A stretch of DNA of 64,000 bases from Spirochaetota bacterium (GTDB lineage Bacteria; Spirochaetota; Spirochaetia; Treponematales; Rectinemataceae), in assembly GCA_026398595.1 (NCBI GenBank), contig JAPLSO010000051.1, positions 150,199 to 214,198 of the forward strand, given 5' to 3'. Below the pieces are notes generated by a model. The model did not search any database, was not told the origin of the DNA, and was given only the letters and a program-made list of their open reading frames with translations. The translations under genes and the position numbers were made by a program. Shown piece after piece: positions 1-7,292 of this stretch; position 1 is the stretch's first letter; each line of letters starts with the position of its first letter.

Positions 1-360
1 GTCTCCTTTTCTATAGTACATTCCGTATCTTTGCGGTTCCAGGTAACGATCATTGAATTTTACGATTTCGTGAAAGCCGCCATCGGTATTTTGGATGCAC
101 ACGGAGCTCGCGGTTTCGCCGAGTCGGTAAATGAGATCGATCGCGAAGTCCTCGCAATCGCCGCTCCCTCTCGCTTCAAATTCCATGGTGCTTTCCCAAT
201 ACTCGCCGAAGTCATAGATGTATTTATAGGAGGACACCTCTCTCCAAGCTCGATTAAAGGCTTCTTCCTTATATAAGTAATTCTTAATATTAAATGCGAA
301 AGGCGAACAGCCTTCGAGTAGGACTCCGACAACTGCAGCAGCAAGTAGCGTCTTTTTCAA
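1..360 (-). CDS. Transglutaminase-like cysteine peptidase lipoprotein (3' end beyond window)
   Basis: The reading frame starts at TTG (358-360), six bases after a TAGGAG ribosome site, and stays open for 120 codons to the left edge, so the C-terminus is missing. The N-terminus is a lipoprotein signal: LKKTLLAAAVVGVLLEGC, with Cys as the predicted lipidated residue. Around residue 70 there is a GSGDCEDFAI stretch, the Cys-centred motif of bacterial transglutaminase-like cysteine peptidases, followed about 30 residues later by a conserved-looking His (GGFHEIVKF). Inference: an envelope-anchored protease or amidase-like protein. An ATG just upstream of the TTG is followed at once by a stop, so TTG is the only sensible start. 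The substrate is unknown. Confidence 0.72.
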   Translation of the reverse strand, partial: MKKTLLAAAVVGVLLEGCSPFAFNIKNYLYKEEAFNRAWREVSSYKYIYDFGEYWESTMEFEARGSGDCEDFAIDLIYRLGETASSVCIQNTDGGFHEIVKFNDRYLEPQRYGMYYRKGD

Positions 361-580
361 AGCATGCTCCTATGCATTCTTGCCAGGATGCCTTGGGTGT
401 GCTTTTAAAATAGAACAATGACCTAATAATGCAGCGAACGGTGTTTGTCAAATTAATTCTCAATAAACATGTATTTATTGCCGGATCGGGTGTCGGCGGC
501 GCTTGTCCAGCGAACTATAGAAATAGGACGGTTGGATTCAATATTGTATTCACTTTTTCGCATATAACACTTTAGAACTG

Positions 581-869
581 ATGAACAGGGGAAAAAAAGG
601 AAGAAGAGCGGACCAAGACTACGCTCAGATTTGCCGTGGTTATGGGCATCGCCGCGACTATGGGGCTGGTTAGGGGAATTCTGTATGCTCCCAAGTCGGG
701 GTAAGAAACTCTGGAAGCGTTGAAGAAAAAGGCAGCGAATACGATAGGGGTCGTAAGGGAGAAAGTCAGAACCAAGGCGGAAGTACTGAAGGCCAAGACC
801 CATCGCGCCGTAAAGGAACTGCAGAACACGACAAGTCCCAAGACTGCGACAGGCAAGAAAAAAAGCTAG
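581..869 (+). pseudogene. Decayed YtxH-family general stress protein
   Basis: A YtxH-like pattern can be read (a hydrophobic segment ending GILYAPKSG, then an ETLEALKKKA helix and a Lys-rich tail), but not as one open frame. The natural ATG at 581 is in a different frame from the body; the shift falls in the GGGGAAAAAAA run near 590-597. An in-frame TAA (702-704) interrupts the hallmark APKSG-ETLE motif. Intact members are small membrane-anchored stress proteins, often next to a DUF948 gene, as here. Two lesions in under 300 bases, in an AT-richer stretch, fit genuine decay better than read error. Confidence 0.65.
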
Positions 870-881
870 GAGGGGAAGACC

Positions 882-1289
882 ATGCTCATACAATTCACCT
901 TACAGGATTTGATGATCTTCCTCGTGTGCGCTGTGGGAATAGTAGCAGGCGCTATTATGCTTCTGATCCTCTGGAATATCCAGAAAAATAGTGGGAATCT
1001 TCAAGCCCTTGATAGAAAAAAATCAGGAATCCATTAAAAATCCTTTAAGACAATGCCGGTAATAATCGGCGATATGGAACAGATCGGCGGCAATCTCAGG
1101 GATACGACGGACAAGCTCCGGGTATCGCTGCCTCTAGTTATCCAGGAAGTCGATCGCGTAACCGACAAAGCTCACGGAAGCCTCATGTTGGCAGGAGACG
1201 TGATGGAGAAAATGGGTTCTGGAATTAACGAGACCGTCACCGCCTACAAAAAAACAGCACAGGCTATTTTCATCCCTTCGAAGAATTGA
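882..1289 (+). pseudogene. Decayed DUF948 protein
   Basis: The ATG at 882 follows an AGGAGG ribosome site and opens a frame with one N-terminal membrane helix (VCAVGIVAGAIMLLILW), as in DUF948 proteins. The expected downstream heptad-like region (KPLIEKNQESIK, then GDMEQIGGNLRDTTDKLRVS) is present but split over two frames, with shifts near 1000 and in the A-run at 1036-1040. The last 78 codons (from 1053) are open again. DUF948 and YtxH proteins are normally adjacent and probably act together at the membrane, so both partners appear to have been lost together. A short functional product from 1053 cannot be excluded. Confidence 0.62.
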
Positions 1290-1391
1290 TGCAACCGATA
1301 TACCGCTCGCTGACCTCAGATAAATAAGGGCCTCAAGCCGCCGCCTTTGTCTTTCCGCCTTGCGTCAATTGTGCAAGCTTCGTGAGCCTAC

Positions 1392-2327
1392 TCAGGAAGA
1401 CCAGGGCTTGTTCATATTATAGCGGAAGAGTATCTCGAGCTTGTCCCTGATGGCCTCAGTGGGCAGGACGAGAGTGATGGCCCTGTTTTGTCTGAAGTCT
1501 GTGCTGGAGGGCGTGCCCACGACCCTGCGTTCGAGAAAGAGTTCAACGCCCCTGTCCCTGATTGCCTCCATGTCTCCTGCGAGGCTTCCCCTTGTATCTC
1601 TCCTCGCCACGAGGACAGAATGGACGTAATCGACCCCCGACAGGGCTGCCTGCTTCCTCCACACCGAAAGGTCGGCGTCTATATATTTCGCCGCTATGGG
1701 AAGGACGTCCGAGCCTATTAGGTGGGTCAGCTCGAGCCTCAACCCCGAGTGCATGGCAATAAGACGTTGGACAATCTCTATCGTGTCTGCGTTCGCCCCT
1801 ATGTCGAGGGGAAGGATGAAGGGCTCGAAGAGACCGGCAAGTTGGGCCTTCGCTATCTGGTAGCGAAAAGGATAGTCTGTCTTGCTGGGCTTGTCGGAAT
1901 TGGAGGAACCCTCGGGCACGACGATGACGATGTCCGAATGGTTTTCTTTCGATGCCAGGAGGCGGAGCGCTATCGCGAGATGAGTAAGCTGGAAGGGATC
2001 GAAGCTGCCTATATAGACGGCTATCCGTGCGACGCCTCCCGGGTAGCGAAGGATCTTGGGGTAGTCTCTTGTATCCAAGGCCTGGATGAGACCTGCCTTG
2101 GCCTTCTCGTCAATGTGGTTGAGCGACTCGACGATGATCGTCTCGTAATACGCATAGTCGGCGATTTCTTCCTTGCCCAGATAGCCTAGGAGGGGAAGGG
2201 ATTCGAAGATCCTCTTCAGCCTCCGTGCCAGAAGGTTGACTTTCGGGTTGGAAAACTTGGCGGGCCACGGACAGGGAAAATTCGAGGCCCTCGTATGCTC
2301 ACCGGCCTCGTCTCCGACTCGTTCCAT
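1392..2327 (-). CDS. Nicotinate-nucleotide adenylyltransferase-like nucleotidyltransferase with N-terminal extension
   Basis: The C-terminal ~200 residues look like a NadD/NMNAT-type Rossmann nucleotidyltransferase: VYIGSFDPFQLTHLAIA opens the fold and GTPSSTDFRQN stands where the family has its ISSTxIR signature. The family's HxGH catalytic motif is altered here to Q-L-T-H, so the first His is missing; activity or substrate may differ from true NadD. About 100 extra residues precede the domain and match nothing I recognise. The ATG at 2325-2327 is chosen because a TTGCCA / 17 bp / AATACT promoter ends exactly six bases before it, predicting a leaderless mRNA; an upstream TTG (2345) is the alternative. 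The gene stands alone. Confidence 0.6.
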   Translation of the reverse strand: MERVGDEAGEHTRASNFPCPWPAKFSNPKVNLLARRLKRIFESLPLLGYLGKEEIADYAYYETIIVESLNHIDEKAKAGLIQALDTRDYPKILRYPGGVARIAVYIGSFDPFQLTHLAIALRLLASKENHSDIVIVVPEGSSNSDKPSKTDYPFRYQIAKAQLAGLFEPFILPLDIGANADTIEIVQRLIAMHSGLRLELTHLIGSDVLPIAAKYIDADLSVWRKQAALSGVDYVHSVLVARRDTRGSLAGDMEAIRDRGVELFLERRVVGTPSSTDFRQNRAITLVLPTEAIRDKLEILFRYNMNKPWSS

Positions 2328-2333
2328 TACAAC

Positions 2334-2362
2334 AGTATTCCGCAAGGTCGACGTTTTGGCAA
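2334..2362 (-). promoter_or_regulatory. Promoter of the nucleotidyltransferase gene
   Basis: Reading the minus strand, TTGCCA (2357-2362) is followed after 17 bases by AATACT (2334-2339), and the ATG lies six bases further. Transcription would begin at or next to the start codon. Confidence 0.5.
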
Positions 2363-2478
2363 CAAATATCGGTCCTTTGTTTTAGAATATTTATTAGCTC
2401 TGTTTTCGACGTGCAGTGGTTTAGTTGTTGAAACTCTATGACAATGTCCCCTTGGTAGAATAGCAGCCAGGAGCGAAC

Positions 2479-2565
2479 ATGGCTGGGAAATTACCGATCG
2501 GACAGAAAGAGCTCATACGGGCGAAGGTGATGTTTGACAGTCGCCAGCCTGTTCAATTAGGATAG
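2479..2565 (+). CDS. Possible 28-residue leader or remnant ORF
   Basis: An ATG six bases after AGGAG opens a 28-codon frame that ends eight bases before the PHP gene ATG. The start (MAGKLPIGQKELIRAKVM) resembles the first helix of some transposase or helix-turn-helix proteins, so it may be the stub of a lost gene; it could equally be a leader peptide or chance. No homology can be claimed. Confidence 0.25.
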   Translation: MAGKLPIGQKELIRAKVMFDSRQPVQLG

Positions 2566-2572
2566 CTTGATC

Positions 2573-3313
2573 ATGAAGATCGCCGCCGATCTGCACATCC
2601 ATTCGACGCTGTCGCCCTGCGGTTCGTTGGAGAGTACGCCCCGGGCCATTGTCGAGTGGGCGCTTGAGCGACACCTCGACATGATAGCGGTCACGGACCA
2701 CAACAGCGTCGAGAACGCCTTGCATGCCTCGGCGTACGGTGCCCTGCGGGGGCTGTCGGTGATTTGCGGCATGGAAGCGCAGACAAGCGAGGACGTGCAT
2801 CTGCTCTGTTTGCTGCCCAACCCGCGGGCGGCGGAAGCGTTTTACAGCCGGGCTTATCCCTTCCTGCCGGATGTGGCAAACAATCCAGACTATTTCGGCG
2901 ACCAGGTGGTGGTAGACATCGACGATACCATCGTGCGAGTCGAAGCGAAGCTGTTGCTGAACAGCCTGGACCTGTCGATAGGCGCTTTGGAAGACCTTGT
3001 ACTCGAATTCGGCGGGTTCATCATTCCGTCGCACGTCGAAAGTCCTCATTCCAGCCTGCTTGCCAACCTCGGCTTTCTGCCGCCCGAGCTGGTGGACTGT
3101 CCGCTCGAGATTTCGTATTGCACGTCATTCTCCGCGGCGATTGCTGCTCATCCCGAGCTTGCAGGCCGCCGTCTGCTGTGCAACTCCGATGCCCACTTTC
3201 TGGCCGACATAGGACGGGTGTATACTGTCTACGATGTTGACGAGGCAACGCTTGCCTCGGTTTACCAGGCCGCACAATCGGGCCGATACCACGTTGTACG
3301 CAAGGAAGGTTGA
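2573..3313 (+). CDS. PHP-domain metal-dependent phosphoesterase
   Basis: This is a stand-alone PHP (polymerase and histidinol phosphatase) domain protein. The metal-binding motifs are in order: DLHIHST (residues ~6-12), TDHNS (~41), a Glu and His in GMEAQTSEDVH (~67-77), SHVES (~150) and CNSDAH near 203. These ligands usually hold two or three metal ions that hydrolyse phosphoesters; the substrate is unknown. ATG 2573 is preferred over the TTG two codons upstream. The stop is four bases before the ATG of the ATPase gene, so the two are co-transcribed. Homologues sit beside DRTGG and NuoE/NuoF genes in clostridial and Thermotoga-type hydrogenase loci, so a role in that redox system is likely. 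Confidence 0.82.
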   Translation: MKIAADLHIHSTLSPCGSLESTPRAIVEWALERHLDMIAVTDHNSVENALHASAYGALRGLSVICGMEAQTSEDVHLLCLLPNPRAAEAFYSRAYPFLPDVANNPDYFGDQVVVDIDDTIVRVEAKLLLNSLDLSIGALEDLVLEFGGFIIPSHVESPHSSLLANLGFLPPELVDCPLEISYCTSFSAAIAAHPELAGRRLLCNSDAHFLADIGRVYTVYDVDEATLASVYQAAQSGRYHVVRKEG

Positions 3314-3317
3314 ACTC

Positions 3318-3863
3318 ATGGTCAGGGACATCTGCTTCCATATCGTCGACCTGGTGCAGAACTCGGTCACCGCAGGTGCGCACACGGTAACAGTGAGCCT
3401 GCGCGATTCATCCATTTCCGACGAAATAATGCTGAGCGTTCAGGACGACGGCCGGGGCATGGATGCACAGACGGCAGCCAGTGCCCGCGATCCGTTCTAC
3501 ACCAGCAAGGGATTCAAAAAGGTAGGATTGGGCCTGCCCCTGCTCGAGGCCACCAGTTGCGCCTGCCACGGCGATTTCGAACTGGAGAGCCAGCCGGGCA
3601 GCGGCACCACGGTGCAGGCGCGACTCGAAAAGAGCCACTGGGATTGCCCGCCGCTGGGTGACATTTCCGATACAATGCTTGAATTGCTGGTGACCCTTGA
3701 AGATGTCAACCTGAAGTTCAGGTACTGCAGCGATCATGGTGAATTCGCCATTTCAAGCGCGGAGGTCCGCGAGCAAGCTGGAGGCCTGCACCTGTCGCAT
3801 CCCGAGGTCTACTCTTTCCTGCGTGATTTTTTCGCCGCCAACCTGCGTCCTCTGCTTGGCTGA
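3318..3863 (+). CDS. GHKL-type ATPase, histidine-kinase-like
   Basis: The 181-residue protein carries a HATPase_c fold: N-box DLVQNSVTAGA (residues ~11-21), G1 box DDGRGMD (~44-50), and the G2 box GLGLPLLEA (~76-84), but no sensor or His-phosphotransfer domain. The C-terminal ~75 residues are unrecognised. Members of this group belong to hydrogenase-linked operons and are annotated as sensor-kinase-like or anti-sigma-like ATPases. The start is ATG 3318, after an AAGGAAGG ribosome site that overlaps the end of the PHP gene; longer frames upstream are read-through in the PHP gene. It converges on the CBS-ATPase gene 15 bases downstream. Confidence 0.8.
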   Translation: MVRDICFHIVDLVQNSVTAGAHTVTVSLRDSSISDEIMLSVQDDGRGMDAQTAASARDPFYTSKGFKKVGLGLPLLEATSCACHGDFELESQPGSGTTVQARLEKSHWDCPPLGDISDTMLELLVTLEDVNLKFRYCSDHGEFAISSAEVREQAGGLHLSHPEVYSFLRDFFAANLRPLLG

Positions 3864-3878
3864 CGCGCTGGGCATTCC

Positions 3879-4826
3879 CTACGCCGGCGGCGTAGCGGGG
3901 CCTGGAAGGTAGTAAATCATTTCGACCTGCGTACCGACGTTCTTCTCGGACAAGATGACCAGCTTGTCGCTGAAGCGTTTCATGTTGGTAATACCCATGC
4001 CGGCACCGAAACCCAGCTCGCGTATGTAATCGGGTGCGGTGGAGTATCCCTCCTTCATGGCCATTTCCATGTTGTCGATGCCGACACCGTTGTCGAGCAC
4101 CCGCACCATGACCATGTCATCGTGAAGGAAACAATAAATGTCGCCGGATCCATGTGAATGTATGATGACATTGGTTTCGGCCTCGTATGCTGCTACTCCC
4201 GCGCGTCGGATTATTTCAGATGAATACCCCTTGTTCGCGAGGAAGGTCTTGAGCAACACCGCGCCGGTACCCGCGGCGTCGAAATCGCTGGTGTCGATAT
4301 TGTAGTGGAACTCCGCGGTGTCCATCGTCAGCTTCTTGCCGGTGATTATGGAATATTCAGAATTGAGCGTGGAAATGCGCTTCTGGTCATGCACGTAGAT
4401 GAGGTTGAATTTTTCAAGCACACCATCGAGGATATCCTCGCGGCTGATTATGCCGCAGAGTACGTTGTTATCGTCAACTACGGGAAACCGGCCATAGTGA
4501 TGCTTTTCGAAAGTGTTGACGATGCTGGCCAGGTGATCGTCGAGGTGAATCGTCACCACGTTGCGCGTCATCATGTTGCGGATTGGCTCGCTCAGGCGGT
4601 TGAACTCGAGAGCGTGAATGATGTCCTCGACAGTGACTATTCCAATCAGATGGCAGGACGCATCAACCACGGGGATGCCGGAAATCCGCTTGATATTCAT
4701 CATCTCCTTGGCGTGGGACATCTTCTTGTCGGGCGGCAAGGACGTCACCATGGCAGTCATGATATCGGCGGCGCGGATATCTTCGAAAAGGTTTGCATAC
4801 CTTGCCAGATCAACCTTATCGTTCAT
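3879..4826 (-). CDS. CBS-domain pair fused to RsbT/RsbW-like serine kinase ATPase
   Basis: Residues ~15-140 hold two CBS domains (AADIMTAMVTSLPPD and NMMTRNVVTIHLDDH open them), a fold that usually senses adenine nucleotides. Residues ~170-310 are a GHKL ATPase like anti-sigma kinases RsbT/RsbW: N-box EAETNVIIHSHG, DNGVGID, and GFGAGMGITNMKRFSD. The fusion suggests a kinase or switch whose activity responds to the energy state. No sigma factor or STAS antagonist gene is adjacent, so the target is unknown. Its ATG lies inside the end of the DRTGG gene (11-base overlap), so translation is probably coupled. The gene is transcribed away from the hydrogenase operon. Confidence 0.85.
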   Translation of the reverse strand: MNDKVDLARYANLFEDIRAADIMTAMVTSLPPDKKMSHAKEMMNIKRISGIPVVDASCHLIGIVTVEDIIHALEFNRLSEPIRNMMTRNVVTIHLDDHLASIVNTFEKHHYGRFPVVDDNNVLCGIISREDILDGVLEKFNLIYVHDQKRISTLNSEYSIITGKKLTMDTAEFHYNIDTSDFDAAGTGAVLLKTFLANKGYSSEIIRRAGVAAYEAETNVIIHSHGSGDIYCFLHDDMVMVRVLDNGVGIDNMEMAMKEGYSTAPDYIRELGFGAGMGITNMKRFSDKLVILSEKNVGTQVEMIYYLPGPATPPA

Positions 4827-5166
4827 CGATACCCTGCAGGCCGGCGGCCCGAAGTTTTCCGCAGGAGGTGTACATGTAGCTTTTAGTTCGCAACACGAGG
4901 AAGTTGCTCAGGAGTGCAAGATTGATGGTTTCCGGGGGAATATCCTTGCCACGTACGAATACCAGTCCTAGCACTTCCGAAACCAGGGCGGTGCGGACCA
5001 CCTGGGGGTGGACGTAACCGGTGAGCACCAGCTGGTTAGGACCGCAGAGGGACAGTATGTCGCTCATCATATCGGCGGCGCCTCCGCACTTGACCTCGAC
5101 GTCAAGCTTGTCCTCGCCGGAAAGGACTTCGGCGTCCAGCAACCTGACGACATCCCGAACCAGCAT
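4816..5166 (-). CDS. DRTGG-domain protein
   Basis: A 116-residue protein resembling the DRTGG-like domain found alone beside hydrogenase and CBS-ATPase genes in anaerobes. Recognisable stretches are the start MLVRDVVRLLDAEVL, the central CGGAADMMSDILSL, and NLALLSNFLVLRTKSYMYTSCGKL near the end. The biochemical role is not established; a regulatory ligand-binding function is inferred from its constant company. It lies between the rubrerythrin-like gene and the CBS-ATPase gene, on the same strand and overlapping the latter. Confidence 0.75.
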   Translation of the reverse strand: MLVRDVVRLLDAEVLSGEDKLDVEVKCGGAADMMSDILSLCGPNQLVLTGYVHPQVVRTALVSEVLGLVFVRGKDIPPETINLALLSNFLVLRTKSYMYTSCGKLRAAGLQGIDER

Positions 5167-5240
5167 GCTATAGCTCCGTATTCGGCGTTGGCAATCGCGT
5201 GCGTGCGGTTACCGTGCCGAGCGAAAAACTGCGGCACATC

Positions 5241-5795
5241 CTAATTCTCACGATAGATATCCTTCTCGTACTCGGTTTCCATACGCAGCTTGTGCTTTGC
5301 CTCTTCCTGGGCGAGCGCAAGGAACAGGGTTTGTATGTCACCGTTTCCACTGATGGCAGCCAGGTCGCTGTACAGCTTGAAGGAAGCTTTTTCGCGGCGC
5401 ATGGCAATTATCAGCGCTTCCTGATAGTCCATATCAGGAGTCGGAACGATGTCAACCATATAGTCCACTATCTTCAGGTCGGTGACCTTGGCCGCAGCGG
5501 GCTGGAAGGTACTGCCTTTCTTGACGCGTTCAAGTTTTTCCTTGTGCTTCTGCTCCTCGGCCGCGAAGGCGAGAAAAAGCTGCTTTAGATGCTCAGGCTC
5601 GAGCTTGCCGGCCCATTCCACATAGAAATCGTGCGCCTCGGCTTCCTTCTCAATGGCGAACTCGAGGATATTGTCCACCGACTCAAAATTGGCGAGCGGC
5701 TGCATGGGTTTGCCACAGCATATCAGCTGTCCCCTGCCCTCCTGAATCACCTTTATGATGCGCGCGCAATCGGAGCATTTAAAAAAGTCGGTCAT
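5241..5795 (-). CDS. Rubrerythrin-like diiron protein with desulforedoxin-type N-terminus
   Basis: Residues ~4-35 have a four-Cys iron site, C-x2-C then CC (FKCSDCARI ... LICCGKPM), as in desulforedoxin and the N-terminus of desulfoferrodoxin. The remaining ~150 residues form a ferritin-like four-helix bundle with paired carboxylate motifs (EKEAEAHDFY, EEQKHKEK, RREKASFKLY, QEEAKHKLR). Known relatives reduce peroxide in anaerobes. The order is reversed compared with classical rubrerythrin, where the rubredoxin site is C-terminal. ATG 5795 follows a GGGGG ribosome site; 17 extra codons upstream are non-coding. The gene is divergent from the hydrogenase operon and probably protects it from oxygen species (inference). 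Confidence 0.8.
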   Translation of the reverse strand: MTDFFKCSDCARIIKVIQEGRGQLICCGKPMQPLANFESVDNILEFAIEKEAEAHDFYVEWAGKLEPEHLKQLFLAFAAEEQKHKEKLERVKKGSTFQPAAAKVTDLKIVDYMVDIVPTPDMDYQEALIIAMRREKASFKLYSDLAAISGNGDIQTLFLALAQEEAKHKLRMETEYEKDIYREN

Positions 5796-5817
5796 ATGCA
5801 CCCCCAACTGGAAATAA

Positions 5818-5846
5818 AGTGTAGCATGTCGTATGCCAATGGGCAA
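5818..5846 (-). promoter_or_regulatory. Promoter of the rubrerythrin-DRTGG-CBS operon
   Basis: On the minus strand, TTGCCC (5841-5846) and TACACT (5818-5823) are separated by 17 bases. The start codon of the rubrerythrin-like gene lies about 22 bases downstream of the -10, with a GGGGG ribosome site between. Confidence 0.55.
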
Positions 5847-5890
5847 TTATAATCCTGATGATTGGATGCTTCTTTTTCGATATATATTTC

Positions 5891-5919
5891 TTGACAGAAT
5901 TGCATTCCCGCCATATCGT
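5891..5919 (+). promoter_or_regulatory. Promoter of the hydrogenase operon
   Basis: A perfect TTGACA (5891-5896) stands 17 bases before TATCGT (5914-5919). It lies in the 218-base divergent region between the rubrerythrin-like gene and the operon, leaving a leader of roughly 90 bases. I see no Rex-type operator (TTGTGAA-N-TTCACAA) in this region. Confidence 0.6.
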
Positions 5920-6013
5920 AAAACATCATTGATACCGATTCCAGCTATATCTCATTGATGCCATTACTCATACGCCAAGAGATTAAATAGATTTTACTTG
6001 GGAGTTGATAGTC

Positions 6014-6349
6014 ATGGTGGTAAGCGAAGTAGCGGAAAAACTGGGACTACGCGTCCTGGCCAGAGGGAGCGATAGGCCCGTGAGCGGCGGATATGTCGCC
6101 GACCTCCTTTCAGACGTCATTGCGAACGCCGCCGAAGGTTGCATCTGGATCACCGTCCAACAACACCTCAACATCATCGCCGTCGCGCAGTTGAAAAAAG
6201 TCGCCGCCATCCTACTACCGCATGGAAACCTCCCCGAGGCGAGCGTACTCGAACGGGCCGGGAAGGAAGGCATCTTCATGCTTCAGGGGGATTCAGACGC
6301 GTTCGTACTCTGCGGCCGGCTCTTCAACCTGCTTAGCACATCAACCTGA
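6014..6349 (+). CDS. DRTGG-family protein, first gene of hydrogenase operon
   Basis: A 111-residue protein of the DRTGG-like family: GGYVADLLSDVIANA (residues ~25-40), then IWITVQQHLNIIAVAQL, and a C-terminal half ending in FMLQGDSDAFVLCGRLFNLL. It is distinct from the other DRTGG-type gene at 4816-5166. ATG 6014 is chosen, with GGAG nine bases upstream; a TTG at 6005 is possible. Such proteins repeatedly precede nuoE-like genes in anaerobes. The function is unproven; regulation of the redox complex is an inference from location. The gap to the nuoE gene is 45 bases, with a fresh ribosome site. Confidence 0.75.
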   Translation: MVVSEVAEKLGLRVLARGSDRPVSGGYVADLLSDVIANAAEGCIWITVQQHLNIIAVAQLKKVAAILLPHGNLPEASVLERAGKEGIFMLQGDSDAFVLCGRLFNLLSTST

Positions 6350-6394
6350 CCATGAATCATCACGGCCAATACCCATAAACGATAGGAGATATTC

Positions 6395-6928
6395 ATGGAA
6401 ACAGAGCAAATTCATATTCCTGACAATGCTGAGTACCGGGAGCTGAAGCTGTTCATCAATGAGAACAGCAAGACACCCGGCCCTTTGATCCAGGTCTTGC
6501 ACCGTGCCCAGAAGATATTCGGCTACCTTCCACCTGAGGTCCAGCATTTCATCGCCCGCGAATTGAACCTTCCCCACGCCGAAGTATACGGCGTCGTCAC
6601 CTTCTATAATTTCTTCCGTACCGAGCCTATCGGCGAACACATCGTCAACGTCTGCCTGGGCACCGCCTGCCACGTCAAGGGAGCCTCAGAGATACTCAAG
6701 GCCCTGGAGAAGGAACTGGGCATTCGCGTGGGTGGTACTACACCCGATCGCTTCCTGACCCTGTCGACGGCTCGATGCTTCGGAGCCTGCGGCCTTGCTC
6801 CTGTCATGATGATCGATGAAGAGGTGTACGGCCGTCTCAATCCGCAAAAATCCATCCAGATCCTGAGGGAGCTGCGCAAAGAAAGAATCAGCGATTATTT
6901 GACAGAAGGAGGTCAGCATGAAAATTGA
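6395..6928 (+). CDS. NuoE-like [2Fe-2S] subunit 1 (HydC-type)
   Basis: This 177-residue thioredoxin-fold subunit carries one [2Fe-2S] cluster: the ligands are C-x4-C in VCLGTAC and C-x3-C in RCFGACG, both complete. The N-terminal three-helix bundle typical of the 24-kDa complex I subunit (LIQVLHRAQKIFGYLP ... GVVTFYNFF) is present. In bifurcating hydrogenases and related flavin complexes, NuoE-like chains pass electrons next to the FMN subunit. A TAGGAG ribosome site precedes the ATG, and the 3' end overlaps the next gene by 11 bases. A second, shorter NuoE lies in the same operon, so each probably pairs with its own NuoF. Confidence 0.93.
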   Translation: METEQIHIPDNAEYRELKLFINENSKTPGPLIQVLHRAQKIFGYLPPEVQHFIARELNLPHAEVYGVVTFYNFFRTEPIGEHIVNVCLGTACHVKGASEILKALEKELGIRVGGTTPDRFLTLSTARCFGACGLAPVMMIDEEVYGRLNPQKSIQILRELRKERISDYLTEGGQHEN

Positions 6929-7280
6929 AGATCTGCGCAAGATACGGGAAAAGACTGAGAAGGAAATGGTACTGCGCGACGGCAAGGCGCGCATCAAGGT
7001 GGTGGTGGGCATGGGCACCAGCGGCATCGCTGCAGGGGCCCGCGAAACCCTGAAAACGTTGCTGGACGAGGTGGCCAAGCGCGAATTGCATGACATCATC
7101 GTCAGCCAGGCCGGAGAACGTGGCTTGAGCTCCTCCGAGCCGATAGTCACCATCTACGAGGCTGGCAAACCCACGATAGTTTACGGCAACGTCTCCATCG
7201 ACATCGCCCGCAAGATCGTGGCCGCGCACTTGGTCAACGGCAACCCCGTTTCCGACAGCGTCATCGAAGTCAACAGCTAA
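6918..7280 (+). CDS. Ferredoxin-like thioredoxin-fold subunit lacking all cysteines
   Basis: The 120-residue chain follows the layout of the small (2Fe-2S) ferredoxin found in hydrogenase operons (VVVGMGTSGIAAGARE near residues 30-44, then a central hydrophobic strand and VNGNPVSDSVIE at the end). Where relatives hold the cluster with C-x-x-x-C pairs, this one has GTSGIAAGA and AGERGLSSSEP; there is no Cys in the whole protein. It therefore cannot bind the usual [2Fe-2S] cluster and may be a structural or regulatory subunit. It overlaps nuoE by 11 bases, has a GGAGG ribosome site, and ends 12 bases before the NuoF-GltD gene. Confidence 0.8.
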   Translation: MKIEDLRKIREKTEKEMVLRDGKARIKVVVGMGTSGIAAGARETLKTLLDEVAKRELHDIIVSQAGERGLSSSEPIVTIYEAGKPTIVYGNVSIDIARKIVAAHLVNGNPVSDSVIEVNS

Positions 7281-7292
7281 AGGCGAGGCGTC

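Noticed and set aside
5847..6013. Rex-type operator in the hydrogenase promoter region
   Set aside because: No TTGTGAA/TTCACAA-like palindrome could be found.
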